From the NCBI GenBank assembly GCA_964460985.1, contig CAYWQX010000013.1, positions 1 through 46,481 on the forward strand: DNA of 46,481 nucleotides. Reading direction: 5' to 3'. This stretch comes from CAZABG01 sp964460985. GTDB lineage: Bacteria; Chlamydiota; Chlamydiia; Chlamydiales; Parachlamydiaceae. Of this stretch, positions 1-8,591 are shown one piece after another. The first letter of the stretch is position 1. The number at the start of each line of letters is the position of its first letter. The translations under genes and the position numbers were made by a program. The notes under the pieces were generated by a model that saw only the letters and a program-made list of their open reading frames with translations, was not told the DNA's origin and did no database searches.

Positions 1-430
1 GAAACTCCGGAAGTACCTATTCTGCCGCTAACCCTTGCGCTAGCGCCTGGAAACTATCGGAAGTACCTATTCTGCTGCTAACCCTTGCGCTTGCCACTGG
101 GTATGACCCAATCACATAGGTTACATTTAACCTAAGCTCATAAGTTACACTTCTTTACACTTGAGGTGTATGTGAAGAAAAAAGTTAACTAAGAAATACT
201 TCTGAGGGTTTTCAGGCGCAAGCGAAGGGGAAAGCTGCAAGCAGCAGAATAGGTACTTCCGATAGTTTCCAGGGAAGCGGGCACGCGCACGGGCATGGGC
301 AAGCGCAAGGGTTAGCAGCAGAATAGGTACTTCCGACAGTTTCCAGGGAAGCGGGCACGGGCATGGGCAAGCGCAAGGTTTAGCGGCAGAATAGGTACTT
401 GTAGAAGTTTCCAGGTGGCAAGCGCGAGGG
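1..430. repeat. Inverted array of imperfect 47-68 bp repeats
   Basis: The array holds five copies of an element built on the core GGAAGTACCTATTCTG. Two copies lie head-to-tail on the plus strand (about 1-49 and 50-100). Three lie on the minus strand (about 241-270, 301-347 and 369-415). The minus copies 2 and 3 are 68 bp apart and carry an extra GC-rich stretch (about 272-300 and 348-368). The plus copies are 49 bp apart. The two arms can pair across a spacer of about 140 bp, so the region could extrude a large stem-loop. No transposase or coding sequence is associated. Apparent reading frames through it encode Cys-Pro or Ala-Arg runs and look artefactual. The function is unknown. The array may continue to the left of the window. 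Confidence 0.85.
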
Positions 431-555
431 GAGGGAGTGTAATTGAACTCACTAGATCTAAATATTTTAACATAACCATTTCCCAAAATGGGAAGACCTA
501 TTATGTATGAAGGGTGGATTCAATGGCCCCGAACCTTTAATACTCAACGAGGTGC
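431..555. other. Non-coding leader upstream of nnr
   Basis: Together with the repeat array this completes a gene-free stretch of about 555 bp. It holds a small hairpin with arms at 480-485 and 489-494. A GAGG Shine-Dalgarno core at 549-552 serves the next gene. I see no convincing promoter. Confidence 0.4.
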
Positions 556-2052
556 ATGGTGAAAGTCGTTCCGCCGAAGCGGATGGCTTATCTTGAAAGT
601 GAAGCATACCGAGATGGCTCTTCTGAAAGCGATTTCATGGAAGAGGCAGGCTCGGGAGTTGCTCTACATGCTCACGAATTTGCTGAGAGATACGGACTCT
701 CAAGGCATGTGGTCCTGCTTTGCGGAAAAGGGAACAATGCGGGAGACACCTACGTAGCAGGCATTCATCTTCTTCACCTTGAGTATATCGTCCACGCCTT
801 TCAAGTTCCTCCTTTGATTGAGTGCTCCGAACTCACCCAAAAAAATGCCGAGCGATTTTTAAGCGAGGGGGGTCATATCACAGAAGTTAAGTCTGAAGAG
901 GATCTGAACTTTCCCGATTCAGGCTTGATTTTAGACGGACTCTTTGGCACGGGCTTTAAAGGCAAAGTGAAAGATCCTTACGCCTATGTGATTGATCATG
1001 CCAATAATTCCGGCTTAATCATTATCTCAGTGGATATCCCCTCCGGATTAAATGGCGAGACAGGCGAGGCCTCCGAACACACCATCCATGCAGCTGAAAC
1101 CGCTTGTCTGCAGCTTCCTAAAACAGGTTTTTTCTTACGGGAGGGCTGGGATCATATAGGCTATCTTCGCTTTGTCGATTTCGGCCTTCCTCGTGAATAT
1201 ATTGACGATATTGAAGCGGACCTCATTTTGCTCACCCCTGAAGATTTAATTCCCCTGATGCCTACCATGAAAAGGTCTAGGCATAAATATGAGGCGGGCT
1301 TAGTGATCGGGATGAGCGGCCGCATGGCAGGAGCTTCCCTTCTGGCCTCGCTTGCAGCTTTGAGGGGGGGTGCCGGAATTGTAAAGCTTTATGTGCCGGA
1401 CACCATGAATATCGCTCCCGAGCCTTTGGAAGTGGTTCAAATTCCTTTCAATTTGAAAGATGCAAAAGAAATTATTCGGCAAATCAATAAGGCAGCAAGC
1501 TTTTTTATTGGCCCCGGTCTTGGAACGGACGATCAGGCAGTCAAACTCTTAAAAAAGATTTTACCTGAAGTGGAAGTGCCTTTAGTGATTGATGCGGACG
1601 CTTTGAATATCTTGTCAGAGATCGCAATACCGATTCCGCAAAATTCTATCCTAACCCCCCATAGAGGCGAGCTAGAAAGGCTTTTAAAAATTCCTAAAGA
1701 ACAAAAAGTGACCCTCGATTTTTTAAAAGTGTGCCAATCCTACGCCGAAGAACATCAGTGTACACTCGTCATGAAAGGGGCTCCCACCTTTATTTTTCAT
1801 CCTAACACTCAAATTAGAGTCAACGCGAGCGGAGATCCGGGTATGGCGACAGCAGGAACAGGGGATATCTTAACCGGTTTGATTGCCGCACTTCTTGCTC
1901 AAAAAGTAAGCCCTAATGATGCAGCCTACCTCGGAGTATTCTTACACGGCCTCGCAGGAGAACATGCAGCTCAGGAGATGACCCCTTACTGTATGATTGC
2001 ATCGGATCTTCTTAACTATTTCCCCGCAGCATTTGCCTTCGAGAATTCATGA
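556..2052 (+). CDS. nnr: Bifunctional NAD(P)H-hydrate epimerase / ADP-dependent dehydratase
   Basis: This cytoplasmic repair enzyme converts damaged NAD(P)H hydrates back to NAD(P)H. The N-terminal YjeF_N domain (about residues 1-220) interconverts the R and S hydrates. It has GKGNNAGD at 57-64, the LFGTGF motif and VDIPSGLNG. The second half (about 235-498) is the ADP-dependent dehydratase, with an HKYEAG start, GPGLGTD, DADALN, TPHRGE and the catalytic-loop motif AGTGDILTG near 430-440. The 498-aa length fits the fused NnrE-NnrD form. The epimerase loop reads NNAGDT where NNGGDG is usual, a mild deviation. The ATG at 556 follows GAGG (549-552) and gives the normal short YjeF N-terminus. The next gene starts 9 bp after the stop, so co-transcription is likely. 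Confidence 0.95.
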   Translation: MVKVVPPKRMAYLESEAYRDGSSESDFMEEAGSGVALHAHEFAERYGLSRHVVLLCGKGNNAGDTYVAGIHLLHLEYIVHAFQVPPLIECSELTQKNAERFLSEGGHITEVKSEEDLNFPDSGLILDGLFGTGFKGKVKDPYAYVIDHANNSGLIIISVDIPSGLNGETGEASEHTIHAAETACLQLPKTGFFLREGWDHIGYLRFVDFGLPREYIDDIEADLILLTPEDLIPLMPTMKRSRHKYEAGLVIGMSGRMAGASLLASLAALRGGAGIVKLYVPDTMNIAPEPLEVVQIPFNLKDAKEIIRQINKAASFFIGPGLGTDDQAVKLLKKILPEVEVPLVIDADALNILSEIAIPIPQNSILTPHRGELERLLKIPKEQKVTLDFLKVCQSYAEEHQCTLVMKGAPTFIFHPNTQIRVNASGDPGMATAGTGDILTGLIAALLAQKVSPNDAAYLGVFLHGLAGEHAAQEMTPYCMIASDLLNYFPAAFAFENS

Positions 2053-2061
2053 GGATTAAAA

Positions 2062-2955
2062 ATGATATCTAAAAAACTCCAATCGTTCGATGCCGTCATC
2101 ATTTTTTTTATCTACTTTGTACCGATCTTCTCTTGGAGCTATTTTTCTTTAAGCTTAATGAGTCCAAGCGTCTCTTGGATCAGTTTGAGCACCGGAATGA
2201 TTATCGCCTCATTAGGAAGCATTATCTTATATCTTCTCTTTAAAATTCCTGAGGAGCCCGTTGAATTAAGACCTCTTCCGGAAATTCAAACAACTGATAA
2301 AAATCCTCCTTCCAAGGATTTCAGTATTGAACTTTCAAATCTTCAAAAAGAAAATAGAGACCTCCTCTTGAAAATTGAGGCCCTCGAAAGCGAGCTTATC
2401 CATAAAACAACCCTTAGCAAAGATATAGAGGATGAAAAAAATGAAGGGCTCTCTAAATTGCAAGATCAAATTGAAGCGCTCAAAAAAGAAATCTCCGATA
2501 AAGAACACACCATTCAGGAGCTCGCCTCAAGAAATAACGAGCTTGATTATGAAATTAGAACGTTGATTGATTTAAGCCGTGATGAGGATGGGGAGGTTGA
2601 AAGCGGAGGTGAAAATGAAGCTTTGGAACTCGCTTCTCTGATAAAGAACAAACTGGAAAATGCTCCTTCTAACACCTCTCTCGAACGCCTTATCCAATCT
2701 GATAGGCCTACTTTTATTTTCGCTCTAAACCCGCAAGACATGCGTATCATAGCCTTCAAAGGATCTTTCGACATCAAAGAAGCTGAGGATCTATACCCCC
2801 TTCTTCCTTTAAAAGCGCTTTCATGGCACGAGGCTATCCTTCAAATCGAGAAGGGAAAAATAGCTCCCGTCGTTCTTGAAAATGGTCTTGGAGTCCTTCT
2901 TACCCCCATTACAAAAGGTCCTTTTAAGGATGTGATCTTAGGGGTTGGTATCTAA
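2062..2955 (+). CDS. Coiled-coil membrane protein of unknown function
   Basis: I do not recognise this 297-aa protein. Two hydrophobic helices sit at about residues 12-32 and 38-60, followed by a Pro-rich linker. A long heptad-like coiled coil rich in Glu, Lys and Leu spans about 90-175. A compact C-terminal domain (about 195-297) ends in short beta-strand-like segments. The layout suggests a two-pass inner-membrane protein whose coiled coil and globular domain lie on the same side. The start follows GAGG that overlaps the stop codon of nnr, so the two genes are probably translated from one message. Membrane-tethered scaffolding or envelope roles are possible, but nothing in the sequence decides this. 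Confidence 0.75.
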   Translation: MISKKLQSFDAVIIFFIYFVPIFSWSYFSLSLMSPSVSWISLSTGMIIASLGSIILYLLFKIPEEPVELRPLPEIQTTDKNPPSKDFSIELSNLQKENRDLLLKIEALESELIHKTTLSKDIEDEKNEGLSKLQDQIEALKKEISDKEHTIQELASRNNELDYEIRTLIDLSRDEDGEVESGGENEALELASLIKNKLENAPSNTSLERLIQSDRPTFIFALNPQDMRIIAFKGSFDIKEAEDLYPLLPLKALSWHEAILQIEKGKIAPVVLENGLGVLLTPITKGPFKDVILGVGI

Positions 2956-2972
2956 ATTCGATGTGATATAAT
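2945..2972 (+). promoter_or_regulatory. Extended -10 promoter immediately before the DMT transporter start
   Basis: TATAAT lies at 2967-2972, preceded by TG at 2964-2965 (extended -10). A TTGGTA -35-like box at 2945-2950 is 16 bp upstream. The ATG of the next gene is at 2979, just 6 bp after the -10. The predicted transcription start therefore falls on or near the start codon, and no Shine-Dalgarno is present. This suggests a leaderless message. Confidence 0.5.
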
Positions 2973-2978
2973 AGCCGG

Positions 2979-3884
2979 ATGTATTGGCTATACCTCCCTT
3001 TAGCGGCTCTTTTTACCGCATTTTCCAACCTGTTCATTCGAATCTCGGTTGGAAGAGGCGGCGCTGCAGGCGATCCCTTTCTCATCTATCGCCTCTTGTC
3101 GTCAGCCTTAGTCATTGTGCTGATTGCACTATCCCAAGGGTTTCCCCTCTACATGGATAGATTAAGTTCCTCCTTGGGAATTTTCGCAGGATCCCTGTTA
3201 GGCTCGCTCATGTGGCTCACCGGAAGATCGCTTAAATATGGCGGTCCGGGACTTTCCTTCATGGTCATTAATACTGCTTGCATGGCACCCCCCTTATTCA
3301 TGGCTATCCTTTTTGGAAAAGAGTTTGGCCATGTCTACGAATGGAAGGATGCTTTAGGCGCTCTTTTGATGATTGGCGGAATCGTAGTCGGATCATTTAG
3401 AGAGGGAGATTCTAAAATCAGCCGGAAATGGCTCTATTGGATCAGCCTGACTTTTATCGTCCACGCGGTATTTTTAAGCTATTTTCAATGGCGGGCGCTT
3501 CTCTTGAAAGAGGGCCTTCCGGCAAGTCCACTCCTTCCTTTTCAATGCAGCCCTGAAGGATCGGACTGCTTCGGGATATTCCTCTTTTTGACAGCTGCCC
3601 TATTTCAGCTCTTTCTTCCCCGCAATCAAGTTGTTTTCAAAAAAAGTGATCTTTTGCTTTTCGGGATAGGGGGAGGTTTTATCAATGGCCTTGGCAGCTA
3701 TTTTATGATCAAAACGACCGAGTCGGCTCTTCTTCCGGTAGAAAAGACCCTTCTTTTTCCGGCTTACTCTATCCTTTTGATTTTCCTTTGCAACCTATGG
3801 GGCTATTTTATCTATGAAGAAAAAATATCGTGGAAAGGAACCGCGCTCTCATCGATCGGCATTCTAATTAGTTGCTGGCCTTAA
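2979..3884 (+). CDS. DMT-superfamily (EamA-like) transporter
   Basis: This 301-aa polytopic membrane protein has about ten hydrophobic helices, the usual EamA count. Two repeated halves are suggested by the internal symmetry, with FTAFSNLFIRISVGRGG in the first half and the KTTESALLPVEKTLLFPAY segment in the second. EamA proteins export or exchange small metabolites such as amino acids and nucleotide precursors, but the substrate cannot be read from sequence. No Shine-Dalgarno precedes the ATG, which lies 6 bp downstream of an extended -10. The 3' end overlaps the convergent CoiA-like gene by 17 bp. Confidence 0.85.
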   Translation: MYWLYLPLAALFTAFSNLFIRISVGRGGAAGDPFLIYRLLSSALVIVLIALSQGFPLYMDRLSSSLGIFAGSLLGSLMWLTGRSLKYGGPGLSFMVINTACMAPPLFMAILFGKEFGHVYEWKDALGALLMIGGIVVGSFREGDSKISRKWLYWISLTFIVHAVFLSYFQWRALLLKEGLPASPLLPFQCSPEGSDCFGIFLFLTAALFQLFLPRNQVVFKKSDLLLFGIGGGFINGLGSYFMIKTTESALLPVEKTLLFPAYSILLIFLCNLWGYFIYEEKISWKGTALSSIGILISCWP

Positions 3885-4611
3885 GAAGAAAGTAATTATA
3901 AAGATGAACTAAAAACGAAAAGCGATTTCTTTTTGGCATCATAAATGCCGCATATTCTTCTAACAATTTCGGATTTAAGGATAGACTGCTGTTTAAGTCC
4001 CCCTCAAATCCGATTTTCCATTTTCTCCCAAACCGTTCAAATGAAGGAACTTGAGGGCTCGAAATAACAATCTGTTTTCGCATAAGCCTTTTGACTAGGA
4101 ATCCCTTCTTTATAAGGCTGACTTGATCGTAATAGATGGCTCCATCTGAATAATAATGAGTAAAATCTTTAAGATAGTGCTCGGCTGCACTTAACTTATC
4201 CTGGTTAAACGTCTTATCGTACAAAATCCACACAACCGAATAGCCAATTGATTGATAGTCATTCATCCTGGCTTGAACCTCTGCATCCGAAATGGGAGAG
4301 ACTTGAATTTCAAACACGAGTCTCTTTTCTTCCCAAACCACATCGGCAATCCGGGAGATTTCGGGAAATCGGACCTCCATTTTTGCCTGCAGTCTTTTTT
4401 GAAGATCTAGTTGAATATTGAGGTGGACCTTCCCCTTTTTTCTCTGCGAACAAGGTTTTCCAACTTTAAAATGGTAAAAGTGTGCCACCTGGTAAAAACC
4501 GCGCCGCACCCTTAAAGGCGCTCCGCACTCAAGGCAGGTGTAGTCGACTCTCTTTAAGGCTAAGACCGCCTCTACTTTTTCCCCCTCCTCATTCAATCCA
4601 AAGATTTGCAT
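3868..4611 (-). CDS. CoiA-like competence / nuclease-fold protein
   Basis: The protein resembles the CoiA family, which promotes DNA uptake or recombination during transformation in Gram-positive bacteria. The N-terminal region has a zinc-binding-like CLECGAPL followed by H-x2-H (AHFYHF) and a Cys (KPCSQRK). A nuclease-like core follows, with ISRIADVV and FEIQVSPIS supplying the D...E-x-Q pattern of the PD-(D/E)XK-type CoiA fold. The C-terminus is basic and divergent. The ATG at 4611 gives 247 aa starting MQIFGLNEEGE, which fits the family. An in-frame TTG at 4626 would add five residues. A TATAAT on this strand (4638 to 4633) is a likely -10. The gene is convergent with and overlaps the DMT transporter, and is divergent from rpoD. 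The role in an intracellular bacterium is unknown. Confidence 0.7.
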   Translation of the reverse strand: MQIFGLNEEGEKVEAVLALKRVDYTCLECGAPLRVRRGFYQVAHFYHFKVGKPCSQRKKGKVHLNIQLDLQKRLQAKMEVRFPEISRIADVVWEEKRLVFEIQVSPISDAEVQARMNDYQSIGYSVVWILYDKTFNQDKLSAAEHYLKDFTHYYSDGAIYYDQVSLIKKGFLVKRLMRKQIVISSPQVPSFERFGRKWKIGFEGDLNSSLSLNPKLLEEYAAFMMPKRNRFSFLVHLYNYFLLKASN

Positions 4612-4671
4612 TGCCGTAATTGTCAAATTTAAATTATAAGTGCGAAATGCCTCACTTAAAAGAAGTGATTC

Positions 4672-4705
4672 TTGACAAAAAGGCTCTTATCTTAAACACT
4701 ATAAA
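4672..4705 (+). promoter_or_regulatory. Possible rpoD promoter
   Basis: A perfect TTGACA sits at 4672-4677 in the CoiA/rpoD divergent gap. The best -10 candidates are TAAACA at 4693-4698 (15 bp spacer) and TATAAA at 4700-4705 (22 bp spacer). Neither spacing is ideal, so only the -35 box is persuasive. Confidence 0.35.
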
Positions 4706-4733
4706 CCTCTTTTTTCGCATTAAATAGGATATC

Positions 4734-6398
4734 ATGAGCAAACCAAACTATAAAAATAGTTTTTCTGTTCAGCATCAACAAAAAATAGATGAAATTGTTG
4801 GAATCGCTAAAGAACAAGGATACATCACCTACGAGGAGATCAATGATATCCTCCCGATGACATTCGATACCGCAGAGGCTATCGACCAGGTGCTTATCTA
4901 TCTTGCCGGCATGGATATCCAGGTTCTCAACCAATCTGAAGTAGAGCGCCAGAAAGAGAAGAAAAAGGAAGCCAAAGAGCTTGAGGGAATCTCCAAAAGA
5001 ATGGAAGGCTCCCCTGACGACCCTGTCAGAATGTATCTTAAAGAAATGGGCTCTGTCCCTCTTCTGACCCGTGAGGAAGAAGTTGAGATTTCTAAACGAA
5101 TTGAAAAAGCGCAGCACCAAATCGAAAAAATCATTATGCGCTTCAGATATTCGACCCGTGAGACGATCTCGATTGCAAACTTCCTGATTCAAGGAAAAGA
5201 CCGTTTTGACAAATGCATCGCGGAAAAAGAGGTCATCAACAAAACCGAATTTTTAAACCTCCTTCCAAAACTCGTCGAGCTCATGAAAAAAGACGACGAG
5301 AATCTGGAAGTCTTCTTGAATCAACTTGAGGATCCTTCTTTAAAAAAGCAGGACCGGGTAAAAATCCAGGAAGATGTTGAAAAATGCCGCATCCGTGCAC
5401 AGGCCTATTTAAGACGTTTTCATTGCCGCCACAATATTATCGAAGACTTTGGCGAAGTGATCTTGCGTGCTTACGAAAGGTTCCTTGAACTTGAAAAAGA
5501 GATCAATGAGCTCACACCCAGAGCAGAGAGAAACAAATTTGCGAAAGCGAAACTCAATTCAGCCCGCCTGAAACTTAAGAAACGTGAACTTGCCGCCGGA
5601 AGATCTCTCGAGGATTTCAAAAAAGACGTTCGAATGCTTCAGCGTTGGATGGATAAGAGCCAGGAAGCTAAACGGGAAATGGTCGAATCGAACCTCCGTT
5701 TAGTGATATCGATCGCCAAAAAATACACCAATCGCGGCTTAAGCTTCCTCGACCTTATCCAAGAAGGTAACATGGGCCTTATGAAGGCGGTGGAGAAGTT
5801 CGAGTACCGAAGAGGTTATAAATTCTCGACCTACGCCACCTGGTGGATTAGGCAAGCGGTAACCCGCGCGATCGCAGATCAAGCTCGTACGATCCGTATC
5901 CCGGTTCACATGATCGAGACCATCAATAAAGTGCTTCGCGGGGCGAAGAAACTGATGATGGAAACGGGCCGTGAACCAAGCCCGGAAGAGCTTGCAACTG
6001 AACTCGGGCTTACAGCTGATAGAGTGCGTGAAATCTATAAAATCGCTCAACATCCTATCTCGCTTCAAGCTGAGGTAGGAGATGGCGGAGAGAGCCAGTT
6101 TGGAGACTTCCTGGAAGATACCGGCGCCGACTCGCCTGCGGACGCAACCGGCTACTCCATCCTTAAAGATAAGATGGGAGAGGTCCTCTCCACCTTGACT
6201 GACCGAGAAAGAAAAGTCTTGATTCAACGTTTTGGCCTCCTTGATGGCAAACCTAAAACGTTAGAAGAAGTGGGAGTTGAGTTTAACGTCACTCGCGAAA
6301 GGATTCGTCAGATTGAGGCGAAGGCTTTACGTAAAATGAGACACCCTACAAGATCCAAACACTTAAAAGCATTCCACGATCTACTAGAAGCTAGTTAA
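4734..6398 (+). CDS. rpoD: Primary RNA polymerase sigma factor (sigma-66 / sigma-70 type)
   Basis: This is the housekeeping sigma factor that directs RNA polymerase to -35/-10 promoters. Region 1.1 occupies about residues 8-75 and region 1.2 starts near 96 (PVRMYLKEMG). A charged non-conserved region follows. Regions 2.1-2.4 begin near 316 (MVESNLRLVISIAKKY, then FSTYATWWIRQAVTRAI). Region 3 covers about 395-455, and regions 4.1-4.2 end the protein (TLEEVGVEFNVTRERIRQIE near residues 505-525). At 554 aa it is close to the 571-aa sigma-66 of Chlamydia trachomatis. The ATG follows a weak TAGGA. The DinG-like helicase starts 2 bp after the stop, so the two are probably co-transcribed. Confidence 0.98.
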   Translation: MSKPNYKNSFSVQHQQKIDEIVGIAKEQGYITYEEINDILPMTFDTAEAIDQVLIYLAGMDIQVLNQSEVERQKEKKKEAKELEGISKRMEGSPDDPVRMYLKEMGSVPLLTREEEVEISKRIEKAQHQIEKIIMRFRYSTRETISIANFLIQGKDRFDKCIAEKEVINKTEFLNLLPKLVELMKKDDENLEVFLNQLEDPSLKKQDRVKIQEDVEKCRIRAQAYLRRFHCRHNIIEDFGEVILRAYERFLELEKEINELTPRAERNKFAKAKLNSARLKLKKRELAAGRSLEDFKKDVRMLQRWMDKSQEAKREMVESNLRLVISIAKKYTNRGLSFLDLIQEGNMGLMKAVEKFEYRRGYKFSTYATWWIRQAVTRAIADQARTIRIPVHMIETINKVLRGAKKLMMETGREPSPEELATELGLTADRVREIYKIAQHPISLQAEVGDGGESQFGDFLEDTGADSPADATGYSILKDKMGEVLSTLTDRERKVLIQRFGLLDGKPKTLEEVGVEFNVTRERIRQIEAKALRKMRHPTRSKHLKAFHDLLEAS

Positions 6399-6400
6399 AC

Positions 6401-8545
6401 GTGAAGCTAGACACGTTTTCGCTCCTCAAACTGCTTGAAAAGGGAGGCCCTATCGCCTCCACTTTCCATGCTTTCGAGCCGCGCTTAGAACAGCAATCGA
6501 TGCTGAAGGACATTGTCGAGGCGTTCAATGATGATAAAGTCGCCTTAATCGAAGCCGGAACAGGCTGCGGCAAATCGCTTGCCTACCTTTTGCCTTCCCT
6601 TATCGCGGCAAGCCAGTTTCAAGAACGAACGGTTATTTCAACCAACACCATTAATCTTCAAGAACAGCTTTTCTATAAGGACATCCCGCTTCTTTTAAAA
6701 GCGCTTAACCTCGACTTAAAAGTAGTTCTCGTTAAAGGGATGGGAAACTACGTCTGTTTAAGAAAATTCAATGACGCTTTTGAAGAGCGCCTATTTTATA
6801 CGACTCAAGAAAAAGAGGAGCTGGAAGAGCTTTCGGGGGTTGTTGATAGATTAAATGAAGGCTCCAGAACCGAAATTCCTCGTGCCTCCAACAGTGTCTG
6901 GGAAAAAATCAATGCGGAGTACGATACCTGCAGCCACAAAGAGTGCCCTCACCATCAAACATGCTATTTCTTTAAAGCCCGAAAAGAAGCGGAAGAAGCT
7001 CAAATCCTCATCGTTAATCACCACCTCCTCTTTGCAGATATCGCTTCAAGGGCAGACAATGAACGGCAGCTTCTTCCTTCCTACCAGAGGCTCATCATCG
7101 ATGAGGCCCACAACATTGAAGAGATTGCAACGGACTATTTTGCCTCCAAAGTCTCTAGAATGGGCCTTCTTAAAACCATCGGGCGCATATCGGCTGAAAA
7201 AGCCGTTGGAAAAGGGCACGGGAAGCTTCCGCTTTTAAAAGATAAAATCGAAAAAACATTTCCAAAGGGTCTTCCCGAAGAGATGCTTTCACTGATAAGC
7301 CGGCTTACGATCGATCTTCCGGCTTTACGAAGAGATACTCTTACCGCGTTAGTCGACTGCTTTGAAAAAGTTCAAGAGCGGTTAATTCCGGATGGCCAAG
7401 AGAACGAAGATTTTAAACTGCGCTTAAAAGAGTCGATCCATAAATCGCGTGAATGGCAAGACTGCCTTCAAAAAGTAAACGGCCTGATTGATAGCTTAAA
7501 ACGTTTTAGCCTAAGCATCCATCATTTGGATCAAGATATCTCCAATTATGACAATGAAAGACTGATAGAAAGTACCAAAGGCGTTCGCTTCGAAATGGGT
7601 GCGCTTGCCAATCGGCTGGGAGATGCAGCAGAGCTTCTGCAGGAATTTTCTAAGCCTGAACTACCCCTCAACCAAGTGCGCTGGATCGAGCAGACGCCCC
7701 CTCAAAATCTCTCTTTTTTGGATGCAAGCCTGGATCTTTCAAAACTCTTTGCCGATCATCTGTTTGGCAAACACAAAACGGTCGTTCTCTGTTCAGCGAC
7801 CCTTACCACCCACAAGTCCTTCGGATTCATCAAAAAAAGACTCGGACTCAATCTCACCCCCAAGCCTAAAATCGAAAGAGTTTATGACTCTCCGTTTAAC
7901 TACGAACATCAATCTCTTATCATCTGTCCGACCGATCTGCCTCCTCCCGATAGCGATAAATACCTTCAAACCTTGACCGCTTCTCTTCTAGAGTCCATTA
8001 TCGCAAGCAAAGGGTCGGCTTTTTGCCTTTTCACGTCGTATAGCCAGCTCATACAGGTGTTTAACCTCCTGGAACAACCTTTAAGAAAACAAGGGTTCAC
8101 CCTCTTTAAGCAAGGGGATAAACCAAGAAAAGTTCTGATTGAAGAATACAAATTGGCAAAACGGCCGGTCCTCTTCGGCACCGATTCTTTTTGGGAAGGG
8201 GTCGACGTAGCAGGCGATCAATTAAAACTCGTAGCCCTCATTAAACTGCCCTTTAAAGTGCCCACCGAACCCATCATCCAAGCGAGATCCGAGCTTCTCT
8301 TAAGCCAGGGGCAAGACCCTTTTAGGGAATACTCGCTTCCTCAAGCGATCGTCAAATTCAAACAAGGATTTGGGCGGCTCATCCGCACCAAGAAAGACCG
8401 AGGATGTGTCATTTGTTTCGACTCAAGACTCACCTCAAGACCCTATGGAGGACAGTTTCTAAAATCGCTTCCTCCCTGCGGAAAAGCCTTTATCTCGACT
8501 CAAGAAATCAAAAAAACCATCGAACAATTTTTGAGTCAGCGATAG
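6401..8545 (+). CDS. dinG: DinG/XPD-family ATP-dependent DNA helicase with Fe-S cluster motif
   Basis: This is a superfamily 2 helicase of the DinG/XPD type that unwinds DNA 5' to 3' and resolves damaged or R-loop structures. Walker A is EAGTGCGKS (51-59) and the DEAH box is at 234-237. Four cysteines at 119, 177, 182 and 188 match the [4Fe-4S] layout that XPD-like helicases place between motifs I and II. Later motifs are CSATL, FGTDSFWEGVDVAG and the motif VI stretch QGFGRLIR. The length of 714 aa equals typical DinG. The start is GTG at 6401, 2 bp after the rpoD stop, with no obvious Shine-Dalgarno, so translational coupling to rpoD is likely. Confidence 0.92.
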   Translation: MKLDTFSLLKLLEKGGPIASTFHAFEPRLEQQSMLKDIVEAFNDDKVALIEAGTGCGKSLAYLLPSLIAASQFQERTVISTNTINLQEQLFYKDIPLLLKALNLDLKVVLVKGMGNYVCLRKFNDAFEERLFYTTQEKEELEELSGVVDRLNEGSRTEIPRASNSVWEKINAEYDTCSHKECPHHQTCYFFKARKEAEEAQILIVNHHLLFADIASRADNERQLLPSYQRLIIDEAHNIEEIATDYFASKVSRMGLLKTIGRISAEKAVGKGHGKLPLLKDKIEKTFPKGLPEEMLSLISRLTIDLPALRRDTLTALVDCFEKVQERLIPDGQENEDFKLRLKESIHKSREWQDCLQKVNGLIDSLKRFSLSIHHLDQDISNYDNERLIESTKGVRFEMGALANRLGDAAELLQEFSKPELPLNQVRWIEQTPPQNLSFLDASLDLSKLFADHLFGKHKTVVLCSATLTTHKSFGFIKKRLGLNLTPKPKIERVYDSPFNYEHQSLIICPTDLPPPDSDKYLQTLTASLLESIIASKGSAFCLFTSYSQLIQVFNLLEQPLRKQGFTLFKQGDKPRKVLIEEYKLAKRPVLFGTDSFWEGVDVAGDQLKLVALIKLPFKVPTEPIIQARSELLLSQGQDPFREYSLPQAIVKFKQGFGRLIRTKKDRGCVICFDSRLTSRPYGGQFLKSLPPCGKAFISTQEIKKTIEQFLSQR

Positions 8546-8591
8546 CGCTAAATGCAACCATTCTGTTATCAATACCTTTAAAAAGGTAGTA

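Noticed and set aside
1..430. Possible CRISPR array
   Set aside because: Copies are imperfect, face each other, and are not separated by unique spacers of regular length. No cas gene is present.
145..486. 113-aa minus-strand reading frame with Cys-Pro and Ala-Arg runs
   Set aside because: It reads straight through the repeat array. The low-complexity runs come from the GC-rich repeat inserts, and there is no ribosome site or domain.
4692..6227. Long minus-strand frames opposite rpoD
   Set aside because: They mirror the highly conserved sigma-factor coding sequence and have no recognisable domains.
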